64,000 nt of DNA from Candidula unifasciata (GCA_905116865.2 CAJHNH020002691.1:192501-256500), one strand, 5' to 3'. Shown: positions 9,510 to 21,371, counted from the first letter of the stretch. Translations and numbers: made by a program. Notes: generated by a model from the sequence alone, not told the origin.

Positions 9510-10849
9510 GCCGCTTTTCTGTTTCCTCTTCTCGAACCCCTTAAAGTCGTAGGTGATTGCATATCGGCTGCCGTATTTTTCTATCACTAGCTTGTGCGGG
9601 TGCACTTGCTTGTTAAAGCCTTCGAGCATCGCTTGAAGGTCTTCCTCGCAGATTACTTCCTCGGATGATGCTTTCTGGTTTTCGCGTTGAGTAACTGGTT
9701 GCCTGGTAGCTGTTTCATTGTTGCGATCTTCGATTATATTAGGATCTGTCATTTGTGCCTGTTTTCTCATCGGTACTGCTTTGGTGACTATGCTCTTGTC
9801 GGCCCTGCTGACAGTTGGTTTCTTTGCGGCTTTCTCTCTTTCGTTCTTCAACCGAGCGCACTCTAATCTGGCTGCCATCTCAGCCGCTTCTGCTTCTGCT
9901 TTAGCCTGCACTAGTCGGGTGACTTCTCTGTAAGCTTCCTCCCTGGCCTCTTTCAACACGGCCACCTATCTGCTTCTTTCCTCCGTCTGCATCGTTCGTC
10001 TGCTGCCTGTGCCGCTGCCAAACTAGTGATTAATGACTTGATGCTTGCTTTGGTTTCTGCATCTTCTTCCTTGTTGTCGATCTGTTTTGCTGCGTATACT
10101 TTTCTGTCCTCTTTCATGGCTTTAATCTCCCCTAGCATCAGGGAGATTAGCTCGTGTGTCTCTGCTTTTTCGGCGGCGGCGGCAATTTTCTCTTTCTGTA
10201 GTTCGGCTTTCAATTCAGAAATCACACGTATAAAGTTCGGGGTCTCTGGTGGCTGCATTCTTCTTCCCGGGTGCTCTAGTGGTTTTTGATTGTCTGGTGG
10301 GCTGGCTTCTCGGCTGATTGGTGGTAGTCGGGATGGTTGGTCTGGGCGCCCGTTATCTTTTTGTCGAGCCTGGGCGGTGCGTATTTCTTGATACGGCACT
10401 GGGAACCCCTCTCTTCATGTCCTTTGAGGTACGGGCATCCCAGATACCTCGCTCTGTGAGCGCCTGTGCAGTTCGTGCATCGTCTGTTAGTATTCGGCCT
10501 CTTGAAATCCTGTGCCATGCCCTATTGCATCGTGAACATTGAATGATGTCTTCGGTGTAATCTCTAGGCTGCTGCTTTAGTAAACGGGTGCTGGAGGGTC
10601 CCTGCGCCACGACTGGGGCAGCTTTTGGTGTTGGCTCCACGATAGGGGAGGCTTCAGGTGCTGGCGCCACAATGGGTGCGGCTTCTGGTATTGGCATCCC
10701 TCTGTTAGGTGAGGAAGCGCCACGATAGGGGCGCCTTCCTTTGATGCTGGCGGAGAGGCTGCAACAGGGGCGTTAACGTGGCTGTGGTTAAACTTGGCTG
10801 GCATCTTGTTTGGTTTCGGTGCGGCGGCTTGAGCCTGTTTTTTTCCCAT
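9510..10849 (-). pseudogene. Gag-like ORF1 with zinc knuckles and coiled coil
   Basis: It starts MGKKQAQAAAPKPNKM at 10849. An Ala/Pro-rich repeat region (PIVAPAPEASPIVEPTPKA) follows, then a first knuckle CSRCNRAWH, then CTNCTGAHRARYLGCP in a shifted frame, a long charged Ala/Glu/Lys coiled coil (about 10280-9830), and a conserved end, EDLQAMLEGFNKQV. The layout is that of I/Jockey-type LINE ORF1 proteins, which bind element RNA. Compared with copy 2 it lacks ~90 bp that encode the middle knuckle, with a frameshift at the junction (about 10515). Confidence 0.8.
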
Positions 10850-11085
10850 GTCGGAAAAAAATGCTGTAAATGGCGATGTTTATCGAAAGCTAGATCCCTG
10901 AAGAGCACACGATAATTGTTTGTTAACGGTGCGTAAAACGGGCTGCTAAAACCCCACACGTAACGCCGACTACGATAACTAGTCAAGACTGACTCAGCCG
11001 AATATCTAGCGAATCGGTGTAAGGTATCTAGTTATCGAAAATCGGGCCACGAATGGAGAGTTAGCGATCGGAGGTGCGGACGACT
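9510..11085 (-). mobile_element. Gag-like LINE, copy 1 (5' UTR and ORF1 only)
   Basis: The minus strand carries about 230 bp of 5' UTR (11085-10850) and a gag-like ORF1. Both align with the plus-strand copy at 39975-43395. The 3' part of the element, including any RT, is missing. Homology stops at about 9510, exactly where the RLE-type LINE ends. The 5' UTR is uninterrupted and so shows the empty site for the DNA element at 40096-41785. Confidence 0.8.
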
Positions 11086-12327
11086 GGGCTGTGTGCGCTC
11101 GAATCGCTGATGCTACGTTTGGTCCAAACAGCCCCAGTTTCAAGCACCAGTGTATCAGTTTTGAGACCTCTGTATCAGCCGTCTGTTTATAAGCTTAGTG
11201 TGGAACTGTTCGTCGTTTGTCCTCTTCTGCGTCTCCGTTATGGTCCTCGGTTGCTGTGCCTAGTCTGGCTCAAGTCGCTGCCCCTGGTCTGATGATTTCG
11301 GGTCAAAATGGACGCTAGACACGGTCACTGTTGTTATCCGCTGCAAAATTTTGCTTATGCTAGACGGTGTCCGGTGCATTTTCGCTCCATTTGTAGACTG
11401 AAATGATAGTTTCGTCGATCAGCTTCTGAGGTGAGTGCATGGCGTGACACTGTGAGCTGCTGATTTCATTTTGAATGTTTTTCTACTGTGACCAAAGTGG
11501 TGATGTGAATTGTAGATTTAGAAAATGGCGCGAATTCGGTTGTCGCAATATTAGTGGTGCTATTATGTGATTAAAATTGATCGCGTGTGCAGCTGCTGAT
11601 CTTTTCGTGACTTCTGCTACATCCATGATGAGCTGCATTTCTAATGTCGAAATGTTTGTGTTAGCACATCGGATGGCTACCGTATGCTTTTAATTCGTGT
11701 GTATGCGAGTGCATAGGCTGAGACAGCAGTCTGTCAGTCATTCTACAAGGAACTATGATAAACATTCTGTGTATTTTTCGTTGTCACAAAAGCGGAGCTA
11801 CTATGGGGTGAACCGTTCGCTATGAAGCTGAAACTAAGACTATCAGACTAGCAGATTACCAGATCAGTGCTCGAGTCGAAGTGCCTTTTTTAAAAATCAA
11901 ATGCTAGTTTTGCCTTTCCATTGTTAATCCCTTTAGTCACAAGCTATTGTTACGTCTCTTACTTACGTCGCAGATCGTTGGATAGACTCCCTCTCTATGT
12001 GGACCCGGGATCCTCGCCGGTGCTACAGAGCCTGTGCACTGTGCTGAGCTTCTTCGCACTTAGACTTGAGTTAAAAAAAAGAACGGAGCATTTATGGGTT
12101 ACTACCCGTTCGCTACGATGTTGATCCGTTGTTCAAAACCTCAAAAACCTATGTGGGTTCTAGGGCCCAGTTTAGGGGGAAACGTACATAGATTCACGCC
12201 TTGATAAGCATGTCATAAAAGGCGAATAATTAGGAATTTTCCGAATCTGGAGTATTGGGCCCAATATTTTGCAACCTAGTCTAAAGTATAATCAACCGTT
12301 CGTTTACGGGGAAATTAAGAGGGACCA

Positions 12328-12330
<3 letters not shown>
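11086..12330. other. Unassigned spacer with a 45-bp direct repeat pair
   Basis: I see no coding signal. Two related ~45-bp blocks (about 11790-11835 and 12080-12125) share CGGAGC, an ATGGG core and CCGTTCGCTA in the same order and orientation. They could be termini or internal repeats of an unrecognised element. Confidence 0.4.
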
Positions 12331-12412
<82 letters not shown>

Positions 12413-12413
12413 A
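12331..12413. repeat. (GA)n microsatellite
   Basis: About 40 GA units with few interruptions. The glutamate/arginine frames across it are artefacts. Confidence 0.97.
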
Positions 12414-12601
12414 ATAAAGAATATATAAAGAAAAAAAATAAAGAAACTATGTGACATGTCTTAGCTTATACTACGGATGCTAAGAGTTAATTTAACCTAC
12501 TGACATTATACAGTGCCGACTGCCGACATTGTGTGATGGATTTTTGTTGTGAAACAACAATAAGTTCATCGCTAGCAATTTTTATGGTTTAAAAAAAAAA
12601 A

Positions 12602-12641
<40 letters not shown>

Positions 12642-12656
12642 ACATACACACACACA
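12602..12656. repeat. (CA)n microsatellite
   Basis: A CA run with two CATACA interruptions, preceded by an A run. Confidence 0.97.
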
Positions 12657-12829
12657 TCGATTTAGGGGAATCCGTTAATTATACATTTTCTGATAAGATA
12701 ATTAAACGCTTCCAAACTATATTATTACATCTGCTTAAGGCGAACTTTTTTCCCCCAAATACTGGACATTCGTACAACTATTGGCTTTCCGCCCCGAAAT
12801 TGCGCGCTTTATTGACGTGTTATGAGTAA

Positions 12830-13420
12830 AGAAGCGACATCACAGTGCTCGGAAGCGCCGGATCGCTATTATCATACACGCTCTATCCCCATCTTCTGCA
12901 GCAAGCGCAAGGTTTCAAATACGATGGTACATTTATCAGTCTGATTGTACGTCTTGCCCCTAACACGAGTGTTGAGCGTAGACCAGATCTTCTGGTCACT
13001 ACTCGCTGACCATTCTGTTTCGACCATCATGATCTATTTGTGCCTCTGCACTGTTTCCTCGCTCGCACAAAGAGCCCTCACAAACAAAATCTAGTTTTTC
13101 ATGCATACATTTACCATCAAGTTATGTAGAACCAGCCAGTCTATCTGGTTTTTCTTTTCACAGCACACCGGCATTTCGTAGGTCGCTAACTATCCAGGAC
13201 CTTTGAAACGATGCTTGCCACTCTGCACGAAGCATTCCTGCCTTCACCGTTCTCAGCATTCTCTTTGAGTCAGCTACAATCACGACATATGTGTGCAGCT
13301 GGTTCTCAAGCCAGTAGAAAGCTGCAATGACCACCCCCATCTCCATTCTCAAACTAGACGTTGTCATATCATATGCCAACGTATCGTATTCTAACGTCAA
13401 GTGTTAGGATTTGAGTTATT
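12830..13420 (-). mobile_element. LINE fragment with RNase H remnant
   Basis: Minus-strand frame 13400-13158 reads TTSSLRMEMGVVIAAFYWLE, then VVIVADSKRMLRTVKAGML. This matches the RNase H region of I/Jockey-like elements, with the expected E, and the expected D within ADSK. Downstream, shifted frames keep RGKTYNQTD and a final LQKMGIERV. That last segment is the LINE 3' end also seen at 26045, 37255, 55020 and 60200. Confidence 0.7.
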
Positions 13421-13689
13421 ACCACTCTAAACAAGGGCTGGAAAGTTAAAAATCCATATCTTTGAAAAGCCCTTTTTTATTAATTAAAGTACGTGTTCCA
13501 AAGTATAAAAAGGCTGTTATTCTTTAGACAGTTGTGTCAAATTTGTGCATGAACCTTTTGGTGATTTACATATTTTCAGTGTCAGAAATTTGTCGTATTT
13601 AACGCTAATTCATTATTGTAATACACGCTGTAAATGCATTAGCATATGCTTTAACTCTTATCTGAACAAGAAGGAATTTCTGATACGAA

Positions 13690-14110
13690 GAACTATTTCC
13701 TGGGTCACTGGTGAGTTCTCTTCATGAGGTCTGCGCTGTATTATATTTGAAAAGGCCAAAAAACTACGGTCAATTATTTGGTACTGGCGGCTTCTGAAAC
13801 TGGCGACGTGGAAGGCTGCTGCGCAATACCTTACCATTCTGGATGGCGTATGTTTCTCAGGCATGGTGCATCGGCCTGCCAGGCAGCGGAGGTTGCACCG
13901 GCAGAGAAACGGAGGTAGACTAGAAAGAATCGTACTGCTAATCCCACACTAACTGTGGCTTCCATCTGTTGTCCGCACTGCTCAAGAACTTTCCAGGCTC
14001 AAATTGGACTGATCAGCTACCTTCGTACTCAAAATCATTGATCATTACTACTTTGGATGAAAGTGGTCTTCATCACTCGTAATGGACGAACAGCACTGGC
14101 GGCTTGAGGT
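13690..14110 (+). mobile_element. LINE C-terminal fragment with degraded zinc finger
   Basis: Frame 13939-14041 reads SICCPHCSRTFQAQIGLISY then LRTQNH. This is the C-terminal C2H2 finger of a non-LTR element with the first zinc-binding His replaced by Tyr. Upstream sequence is consistent with the usual Arg/Glu-rich segment but is frameshifted. Confidence 0.55.
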
Positions 14111-14734
14111 TAAAGCTAGATACAGGCGAATCCAATTTCACTGAGCTATTTGTTCCAGCGTCCGGTGTTGTCGACTGGCACAACATATGATCTTACTGTC
14201 TTGCCTGTTTGTCGATAATTCAGGAATCCAAGATTCTAAAATTCAGTGTCAGCATACATAATCCTTGTCCTTGATCTTCCCATAAAGAGGCCATTAAATC
14301 GACTTTAACCCCTTTCGTTTCCTAGCCAGTATTTAACCGTTTTATTTCTAAATAACCAGGTTGACTACCTACTTCGTTACATGACAATAATATACTTAAA
14401 TAATACGAAAAAAAAAATATTTCAAGATACATTCGCTGCATGTTTGTGGGGTGGGTGAGTTGGGGTTAGTCCCTTGTTATGGAGCTTATTAACCCCCACC
14501 TAAAGGAAATTGTGTGTGTGGGGGGTGGGGGGGGAGCCTGATGCCTAAGCATCGAAGTTCCAGTGCCCAGCTCAATACACAGAGCATCATTAAAACAGGT
14601 GCCCTCTCCACAATGAAGGTTGGCTGCAACGAATCTGCAACTTTGTGTCTCTCGCCGTGGCTGTAAACTCCCTGAAACGGTGGGGCTAATGTGGCTATCA
14701 GCATCGTTATATCGATTTAATTATATTCACTATA

Positions 14735-15600
14735 TAAAAACGGATCTTGAGAGAATTCATTTGTCTTTTATATGTCAGTACTACACATGCGTCTTTATGC
14801 ATTCGTCATCATCATGTAGCATGTCCTTTGCAGAATGTCGCTCTCCTCACGGTCTGCCTGAAAGAAACTCGGTCTCCTGTCAGCTCTCCCGCCTTGTGTA
14901 CATGTCGCGTGCGAACGTGCATAGAAAACCGTAGTACGTGAGCAAATAAGACGTCAAAAAGATACGAATTGTGAAGGTATTTGTCAAAAGCTTTTATATG
15001 AGGACGCTTTCATCCACGGAAGACGACACATAATTCAGCGACTGAACTGAATACAAAAGATGATTGTTGGATCTCAAGGTCGGACTGCACCTTCGTGATC
15101 AATATCATGTCCATGGATGTCGAGCTTTGGTTGCAGAATGTGAAATTATTACGTGCATAAATTTCTCCTCATCGGTATTGCCTTTTGAAGAGAACTTGTC
15201 GGTCGAAGTTTGGAAGCTTGCATTCCAGCTCTCCCAGCCTAAGTGTGTTACAATCACGTAGTCACTTTTACGTTCATCACAAATAATATACGCACGCCAC
15301 CATCGTTCAATGAGGTTGGTCCGACCCATGCTCCCCCTTTCTGGTACAATGCCTTTTGCTATTTAAAAAAAAAAAAATCCTAATCTCCCATGGCGCTTGA
15401 TATGACCAAAATATTCAAGCGCCTGAGACCATATGTTGTTTATTAGCCAATCTTCCTTGATTTTCAAATCTTTTGCAAATTTCAATATTTCTTGTCTTCT
15501 TTGTCACTGATATTCTGAGAAAAACCGTTATAGCATTTGAGCTGAAAAGCCCCTATTTTCTTTCTTAAGCACTGTGAGATATTAAACTTGCATTCATATG
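14735..15600 (-). mobile_element. LINE 3' end (family also at 33925), interrupted
   Basis: Both outer parts match 33925-34400 on the same strand: the protein tail segment (about 15280-15600) and the terminal part plus 3' UTR (14740-14908). Between them, about 370 bp (14909-15280) have no counterpart in the other copy and appear to be an insertion. The insertion holds no recognisable domain, and I could not fix its target duplication. Confidence 0.65.
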
Positions 15601-15956
15601 TTGCTAACAGGGAAGATGCATGCTCTCAAAATGTTTAGTTTGATTTCCATTCTGGTGCTTAACCATAGACTTTTAATGTGGCTGTAGTGTGGTTAAAGTA
15701 TCTGATTACGTCTTTTTATATTTCTAAAAACAATTTTATTTTGATTAGCATTCTGTTAGAAATCTCTCTAATTTTGTAGTTTTATTTTCAAAATGGTTTC
15801 AAATGGAAAGCACAGTCGTAATTAAAAAATGGAGTAAAAATACATTACCAGTAAATGCGAAATCTAATGCTGATTATGTCAAGATAGAGTGGATAGTAAG
15901 ATAGCTGTAGTTATATTCATAGCAATAACAAACAAACAAAAAATAGAATACGGTGG

Positions 15957-15983
15957 TGTTAGTAGTAGTAGAAGTAGTAGTAA

Positions 15984-16070
<87 letters not shown>

Positions 16071-16576
16071 GTGGTAGTAGTGGTGGTGGTGGTAGTAACA
16101 GCAGCAGCAGTAGCACCACCACCATCAGAAATAATAGTAATAGTAGTAGTAGTAGTTGGTGCTGCTAGTGTTGGTAGTTGTAATAGTAACAGTATCAATA
16201 GTAGCAGCACCATCAGCAGCAATAGTAGCAGTTGCTGTTGTTGTAGAAGAAAAAGACGTAGAAGAAGAAGAAGAAGAAGAAGAAGAAGAAGAAGAAGAAG
16301 AAGAAGAAGAAGAAGAAGAAGAAGAGAAGAAAGAAGAAGAAGAAGAAGAAGAGAAGAAGAAGAAGAGAAGAAGAAGAAGAAGAAGAAGAAGAAGAAGAAG
16401 AGAAAAAGAAGAAGAAGAAAAGAAGAAGAAGAAAAAGAGGAAGAAGAAGAAGAAGAAGAAGAAGAAGAAGAAGAAGAAGAAGAAGAAGAAGAAGAAGAAG
16501 AAGAAGAAGAAGAAGAAGAAGAAGAAGAAGAAGAAGAAGAAGAAGAAGAAGAAGAAGAAGAAGAAGAAGAAGAAAA
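15957..16576. repeat. Compound (GTA)n and (GAA)n tract
   Basis: (GTA)n spans about 15957-16074. Mixed GTG/GCA/GTA triplets follow to about 16240, then (GAA)n with few interruptions to 16576. The long Val, Ser, Arg, Glu and Lys frames across it are artefacts. It starts 135 bp beyond the 3' side of the candidate exon on the minus strand. Confidence 0.95.
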
Positions 16577-16710
16577 AGCAAAAGTAGAGGAGGAGGAAGA
16601 ATCGGGAGAAGAAAAGGAAGAAAAATGAAAAAAAAGAGGGAGAGGGAGGAGGAGGTGGACGAGAAAACTAAGTCAATGGACAACAGTCACACTTATTTTT
16701 CAATACTCAC

Positions 16711-16868
16711 TTTGATTAGAGGGTGTTGTTGCATGCCATCAGCGAGGCATCCATTGATGATCGGCTCATTGAGTTCTAGGAACTGCTGAAACTCCTCCCT
16801 ACAGCCTTTGATGATGACTGGAGCAACTTTGTTGGTCCTCACCATACACTGCTTGCTGGCGTACATTT
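16711..16868 (-). CDS. Candidate host exon, unknown protein
   Basis: Minus-strand sequence TTTTGTTTCTCACAG ends at 16869. It is followed by a 158-bp open stretch and a donor reading AAA|GTGAGTATT at 16711/16710. The exon encodes about 52 residues, including QCMVRTNKVAP, GCREEFQQFLELNEP and GCLADGMQQHPLIK, with three cysteines. Composition changes abruptly at the acceptor, from AT-rich to balanced codons, as expected for an intron/exon boundary. The alternative is a first exon starting MSRLKILLLVLFLTEM at 16911, which would make a good signal peptide. I do not recognise the protein, and no partner exon was found in the window. Confidence 0.45.
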
Positions 16869-16989
16869 CTGTGAGAAACAAAACAAGTAAAAGTATTTTT
16901 AATCGAGACATCAATATAAGCTTTACATAACTATGACGTCGGAAACATTGGTCGAGATGAAAATTAACACTTCATCAACTTCTTGTAGG

Positions 16990-17325
16990 CAAAATCACCA
17001 CCTGGGAGATGAGATGTCAGAGAAAAGCCGCCAACCTAAGCATCCGAGATCGAGTGAATAATTTAACTATCAGGCAACTGTGTACAAGATTCATCGAGAA
17101 ACAGCAAATCAAATGGTTTGGCCATCTCGTTAGAATGCAGCAAGATCAAATGCTATCCCAAGCATTACATCTCAGAAGATCAGCTACAATAGCAAGAGGA
17201 CGGCCGCGGAATTACATGACAATACCCAGTGGCAGCCAACGTGCACTGGATCGCAAATTATCCCTTCATTCGGCGCTGAACAGCAGAAGTGGTATATGAT
17301 GATGATGATAATAATAAACTTCTTA
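16990..17325 (+). mobile_element. LINE 3' end
   Basis: The frame from 17009 reads MRCQRKAANLSIRDRVNN, then KQQIKWFGHLVRMQQDQ and ARGRPRNYM. This is the conserved C-terminal tail of many non-LTR retrotransposons. It ends in a short GATGAT/AATAAT tail near 17300-17315. It is 5'-truncated to about 330 bp. Confidence 0.75.
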
Positions 17326-17334
17326 TTCTTCTTA

Positions 17335-17605
17335 GCGTTCATAGGCTGTAAACTCCGGCAGAAAGTTATGGCTGTCTATCTCTAGACTTTAGTCTTGTAC
17401 CAGAACCTAAGTGTTGCGTGTTTCAGAGATCTGGCTTATCTGGGTGCAGATTCTTAGTTCCTTGCTTCTCGGGTAGAATTGATCGACTCCAACGATATAC
17501 TTTTTAGTAAGGCGGTGGGTCTATTCTCGCTGCCCCATCCCGCACCCACATGATGCCACAGAACCCACACGGGGAAGATCACAAGCAATTACTAGAAACC
17601 TGAGC
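17335..17605 (+). mobile_element. SINE-D fragment
   Basis: It shares GTAAACTCCGG-type, GTTATGGCTGT and CAGATCTGGCTTAT blocks, in the same order, with copies at 18640, 35030, 46590 and 60400, and ends in the AGAACCCACACGG block. It lacks a clear tRNA-like head, so it is 5'-truncated. It directly follows the LINE tail. Confidence 0.6.
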
Positions 17606-18156
17606 GGTTGAAAGAAAGGGTGAGGTAAGGGTGAAAGAAGAGGCACGCACAAATACAAGTGAATGTTTCGACCAGAGTCTTTATAAAGAGACAAAATCAG
17701 CGAAATCATAGGCAGTCGGAAAGGTCACATGGAACCAGAAAAACAGAATAGCATTAAAATAGGGACAAACGGATCAATTACAAAACGGAAAAAAGGAACG
17801 TTATAATTCATAGTTTGCTGGTTATTGTTGTTGTTCAGAATTATTGTGTTTAAGTAACGGTTTTTAAACTAAACAAATTTTTTTAAGATGAACATTGTGA
17901 TTAGGCTCGTTTAATTCACGCGCGAAAAAAAAAAAAAAAAAAAAGGAAAGATGTTCAGAAAATCATCGAGAATTCAACGAATGCTACGCAAAATATGTAG
18001 AAAGATGAACGAAGATTTCCATTACCAGCAACCACATGCATAGACGGTGCAACTTCTTTCAAACAATAAAAGGCATAGGGTCTTGCTAGTGTTTAGTCCA
18101 CGTAAATAATGTTAACTTGAGACATAAGAATATCTTGTTTTTACGTTTTGAAAAAA

Positions 18157-18162
18157 GAGAAT

Positions 18163-18243
<81 letters not shown>

Positions 18244-18308
18244 CAGAGAGAACAATAGAGAGAGGGGGAGACAGAGAGAGAAAGAGAGAGAGAAAGAGGG
18301 GGAGGGAC

Positions 18309-18359
<51 letters not shown>

Positions 18360-18405
18360 AAGAGAGAGAGTGAGAGAAAGAGAGTGAGAGAAAGAGAGAG
18401 AGAAA
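18157..18405. repeat. (GA)n microsatellite, long and interrupted
   Basis: About 250 bp of GA repeats, pure for the first ~75 bases, then broken by ACAGAG, GGGGGAG and AAAGAG motifs. One strand is purely purine except for scattered C or T. Confidence 0.97.
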
Positions 18406-18639
18406 ACGAACATCAAATTCCGCTAATTTACTTCCGTCTTGACGTTATCTCTGGAAACCCTTCGGTAACTAACTAACACGCATGGAGTTAAGAATAGTGT
18501 AGTCGAGGCGCCCTTGCGAGATATCACTCCCTGTCAGTATTGATCTTAAGAAAATCACTGAAAATTATACCAGAAAGGTTTTAGGACTCGGCTATTTGTC
18601 CATCGTTAGATAATGAAGTAGCCAGAAGCAGGAGCACTT

Positions 18640-19055
18640 GGCTTAGGTCGCTAAGCTCCACCTCGCCAAAAGGTGTTCTTCACAATTTCTAACAGAGCTA
18701 ATAATAATGTACTGAATGGCAATTACAATATAATAAAATAATATATTTGAGATAATATGGTACATGTTTCCTAACGTGTCGTTTCCTTTGCCCCATTGTG
18801 GGAAAAACAAGCATATACCCACGGCTTCCCTCAATAAGCATATCGTAGAAGTCGACTGACTGTGGGCTTTCTTCGAAGTTGGAGTGCATCTGCCCGAGAG
18901 GCAACGAACCAACAATCTGCATACAAATAAGTCAGATCCGTAAAGCAGAAGTGCACACAACACTCAGGTTCTGAAACAATAATGATGTTCAGATGTGGAC
19001 GAACAATCAGAACTATCCACTGGAGTGTGTGTGCAACCGGTGAACGCGAATAAAA
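18640..19055 (-). mobile_element. SINE-D copy, minus, with internal AT-rich insertion
   Basis: Reading from 19055 down, GTGAACGCG, AGTTCTGATTGTTCGTCCACATCTG-like and GGTTCGTTGCC blocks follow the order of the full copy at 35030-35465. An AT-rich stretch near 18690-18770 has no counterpart in the other copies. There are no target duplications I can fix. Confidence 0.55.
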
Positions 19056-19059
19056 AAAA

Positions 19060-20040
19060 AGATACGATATATACAAACAAAAACTTAAAAAGATGATTCC
19101 ATACAATGTTTGGAAAAGGGGGTGAAGTGGGGACAGCTTAAACCCCTGAGTAAACTGAAGGGTGACTGAACGCCCACCCGCTCAAACTTGTTAGGGCTGG
19201 GGAGCTGAAGTTTTCTAAGCCCTTTGGGTTCTGACGCTCTGCGCGCGCACACACGTGCGCTCAGCCACACGAAGACAAAGGAAAAGACAGGTTGAGTTTA
19301 AGAAAAGACTCAAAGGAACAATTTTCGATACCCTATAATTGCCTTGCTTTGAATTCATTCCGAACTGTTTCCTCCAAACGTTTCTCTCTATGTGATCCTA
19401 TTGTATGCTCCTGCCGCTTTATCCCAAGCGGAAAAACGACCCCGTTAGAATAATAAATGATTGCCGATAACGTATGGTTACACACGTTCGCGGTATACAT
19501 TGCTTCTGTAATTTTATCCATGTTTACTTTTCATTGACAATAATTTATTGTGTTTGTTCACTACCTTTGTTGTTTTGTACGTCTTAATTTCGTATGTACA
19601 TGCCGAATAGAATAGCAAGCCGGTTTTACTGTTATTACATTGAATTAGATCATTCGTTATCGTAACTTTCCACATTTCTGTCCGTGATCCTCAGTCATGT
19701 TTTCATTTTTATGATTAGAAAATGTTTACCTATATTTCCCCTTTGATAATACCAATTTTAATCTCACGGTCATTGTTTCCTTTCTTTGATTAAAAAAAAA
19801 AAAACTTTCCTATCATAATTACTTGCTTTAAACTGTTACCCAGAAGAATGATCTTCTATTATTATTATATTTATCTTATGATGTATTCGTTCCACAGGCT
19901 ATAATGTGAACACTAGTTTAAAAAAAAAATCTTTTTAATACTATGAGCTTTTATTAATTATCTAAAAAACAGTACACTTAACAAATTTAAAATAATTTAT
20001 ACTTAGGTATATTCGACATAATATATTCACAAGGTCTACA
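19060..20040. other. Unassigned AT-rich spacer
   Basis: I see no coding potential or recognised repeat. Short A runs occur at 19790 and 19920. Open frames are short and without known motifs. Confidence 0.4.
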
Positions 20041-20780
20041 ACGTCCCACAACTCTGGGCTCGCCGTACAGCCGAACAGGACGAACTCGCCTATCCGCTGG
20101 ACCTTGATTTTATTTCAGCAGACAACAACGGCTGACTGGAGACGGACTTCACTTGCCCGTTTTCCAAAGCACACAGCACATCAGCCTTACTTCCGCAGAC
20201 AACAACGGCTGACCGGAGACGGACTTCCCTTGCCCGTTCTCCAAAGCACACAGCAGGTCAGCCTGTCGAAGGACTTCGATGACCGACAGGACTTCTAACA
20301 CAAGTACCCTCTAGCACACAGCTCTCGTCGGCATCCCTACCGTTCTGTTTCCGTTGTGATCCTAAGTCTGCTTGCGCCGTCACCCAGAACAGTCACTATT
20401 CGAGCATCCAGTCCCCTTTGGCCCTACTTCGCCAGCGGGACTATACCTTCGACCAGTACCGCAACCACAACCCTTACTCAGACCTTGATGTCTTATAGTT
20501 GCATGGTACTCCGTCTGTCTCACTCGAGATATACTGTCCAACCCTGACTCTGTCTCTCTCTGTCTGTCTTGGACTCTGACTAACTCGGACTGACTACGCA
20601 GCCCCAATATATCTTTGCCGAACCCATGTGGGCGGCTGATGTTACACGAGAGGCACGCTCGTGTGGGCGTTCTCGGGAATCATGCTTATGTGGGCGTTCT
20701 CGAGACTCACGCTTAGGTGGGTGGCTGATGTTACACGAGAATCACGCTGTAACGTAATTCATATTTTCTTGGTGCATCTC
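20040..20780 (-). repeat. Repeat-rich segment, possibly a decayed LTR
   Basis: A ~77-bp block is tandemly duplicated (about 20116-20190 and 20193-20268, sharing CAGACAACAACGGCTGAC and ACGGACTTC). At 20620-20745, GGCTGATGTTACACGAGA occurs twice with GTGGGCGTTCTCG twice between. Read on the minus strand, a TATATT box near 20610, transcribed-like sequence and AATAAA at about 20110 follow in LTR-like order. No TG...CA ends with duplications could be fixed, so the LTR reading is tentative. Confidence 0.35.
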
Positions 20781-20984
20781 GTTAGCCATGCTTGTCAGCC
20801 CCCACACAGTCAACCCACGCCTCTACTCCCACGGGTCAACATTCTCTCCCCCTCACTACTCGGGCCAATGTTGACATTTTCCCCTTGAACTCCAGGAAAG
20901 TACTATCGTACCACTATGTCCCTTCACACAATATTACACTCTCCCAAATCAGCACGCATCATCATCTCCTCCCCCTCTCCCAAC

Positions 20985-21112
20985 TGACAGGTCTGTTGCG
21001 TTTCCTTTACAGGACGTTGCAGAACCAATCCCAGCAGCCCCAGGCTGTTGTGTGGTTTCTCTAGGCAAATTTACGTCCAGTAGTTTGGCATTGCTTTTTG
21101 GACGGTCGCCCT
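20985..21112 (-). mobile_element. SINE-C 3' half, minus
   Basis: It aligns with the reverse complement of the full SINE-C at 48535-48765: ACGTTGCAGAACCAATCCC, then GGCTGTTGTGTGGTTT and TTTACGTCCAGTAGTTTG. The tRNA-like head is missing. Confidence 0.75.
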
Positions 21113-21371
21113 CCCCCCCCCCCCCAACTGAAAACTAACTTTTTACCACATTTATATTGTATGTATATATCATCATATAATTTAATGGATCCACGAGTTT
21201 GTCTTATTATACTTTCAAATGGTCATCTACAATTATATCCTAGGAGTAATAACAGCGAGGGGCGCCCACATATATGTATACATAACAATTAAATCATCTT
21301 TATGTATCTAGTGACCTGACACAAGTTGAGCCGAGAAATATAAAATGTTATTCGTATCAGCAACAACTCAA

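Noticed and set aside
12269..12454. Arg/Glu repeat frame
   Set aside because: It is the (GA)n microsatellite.
16071..16683. 140-185-residue Glu/Lys/Arg frames
   Set aside because: Same reason: GTA and GAA trinucleotide repeats are open in several frames at once.
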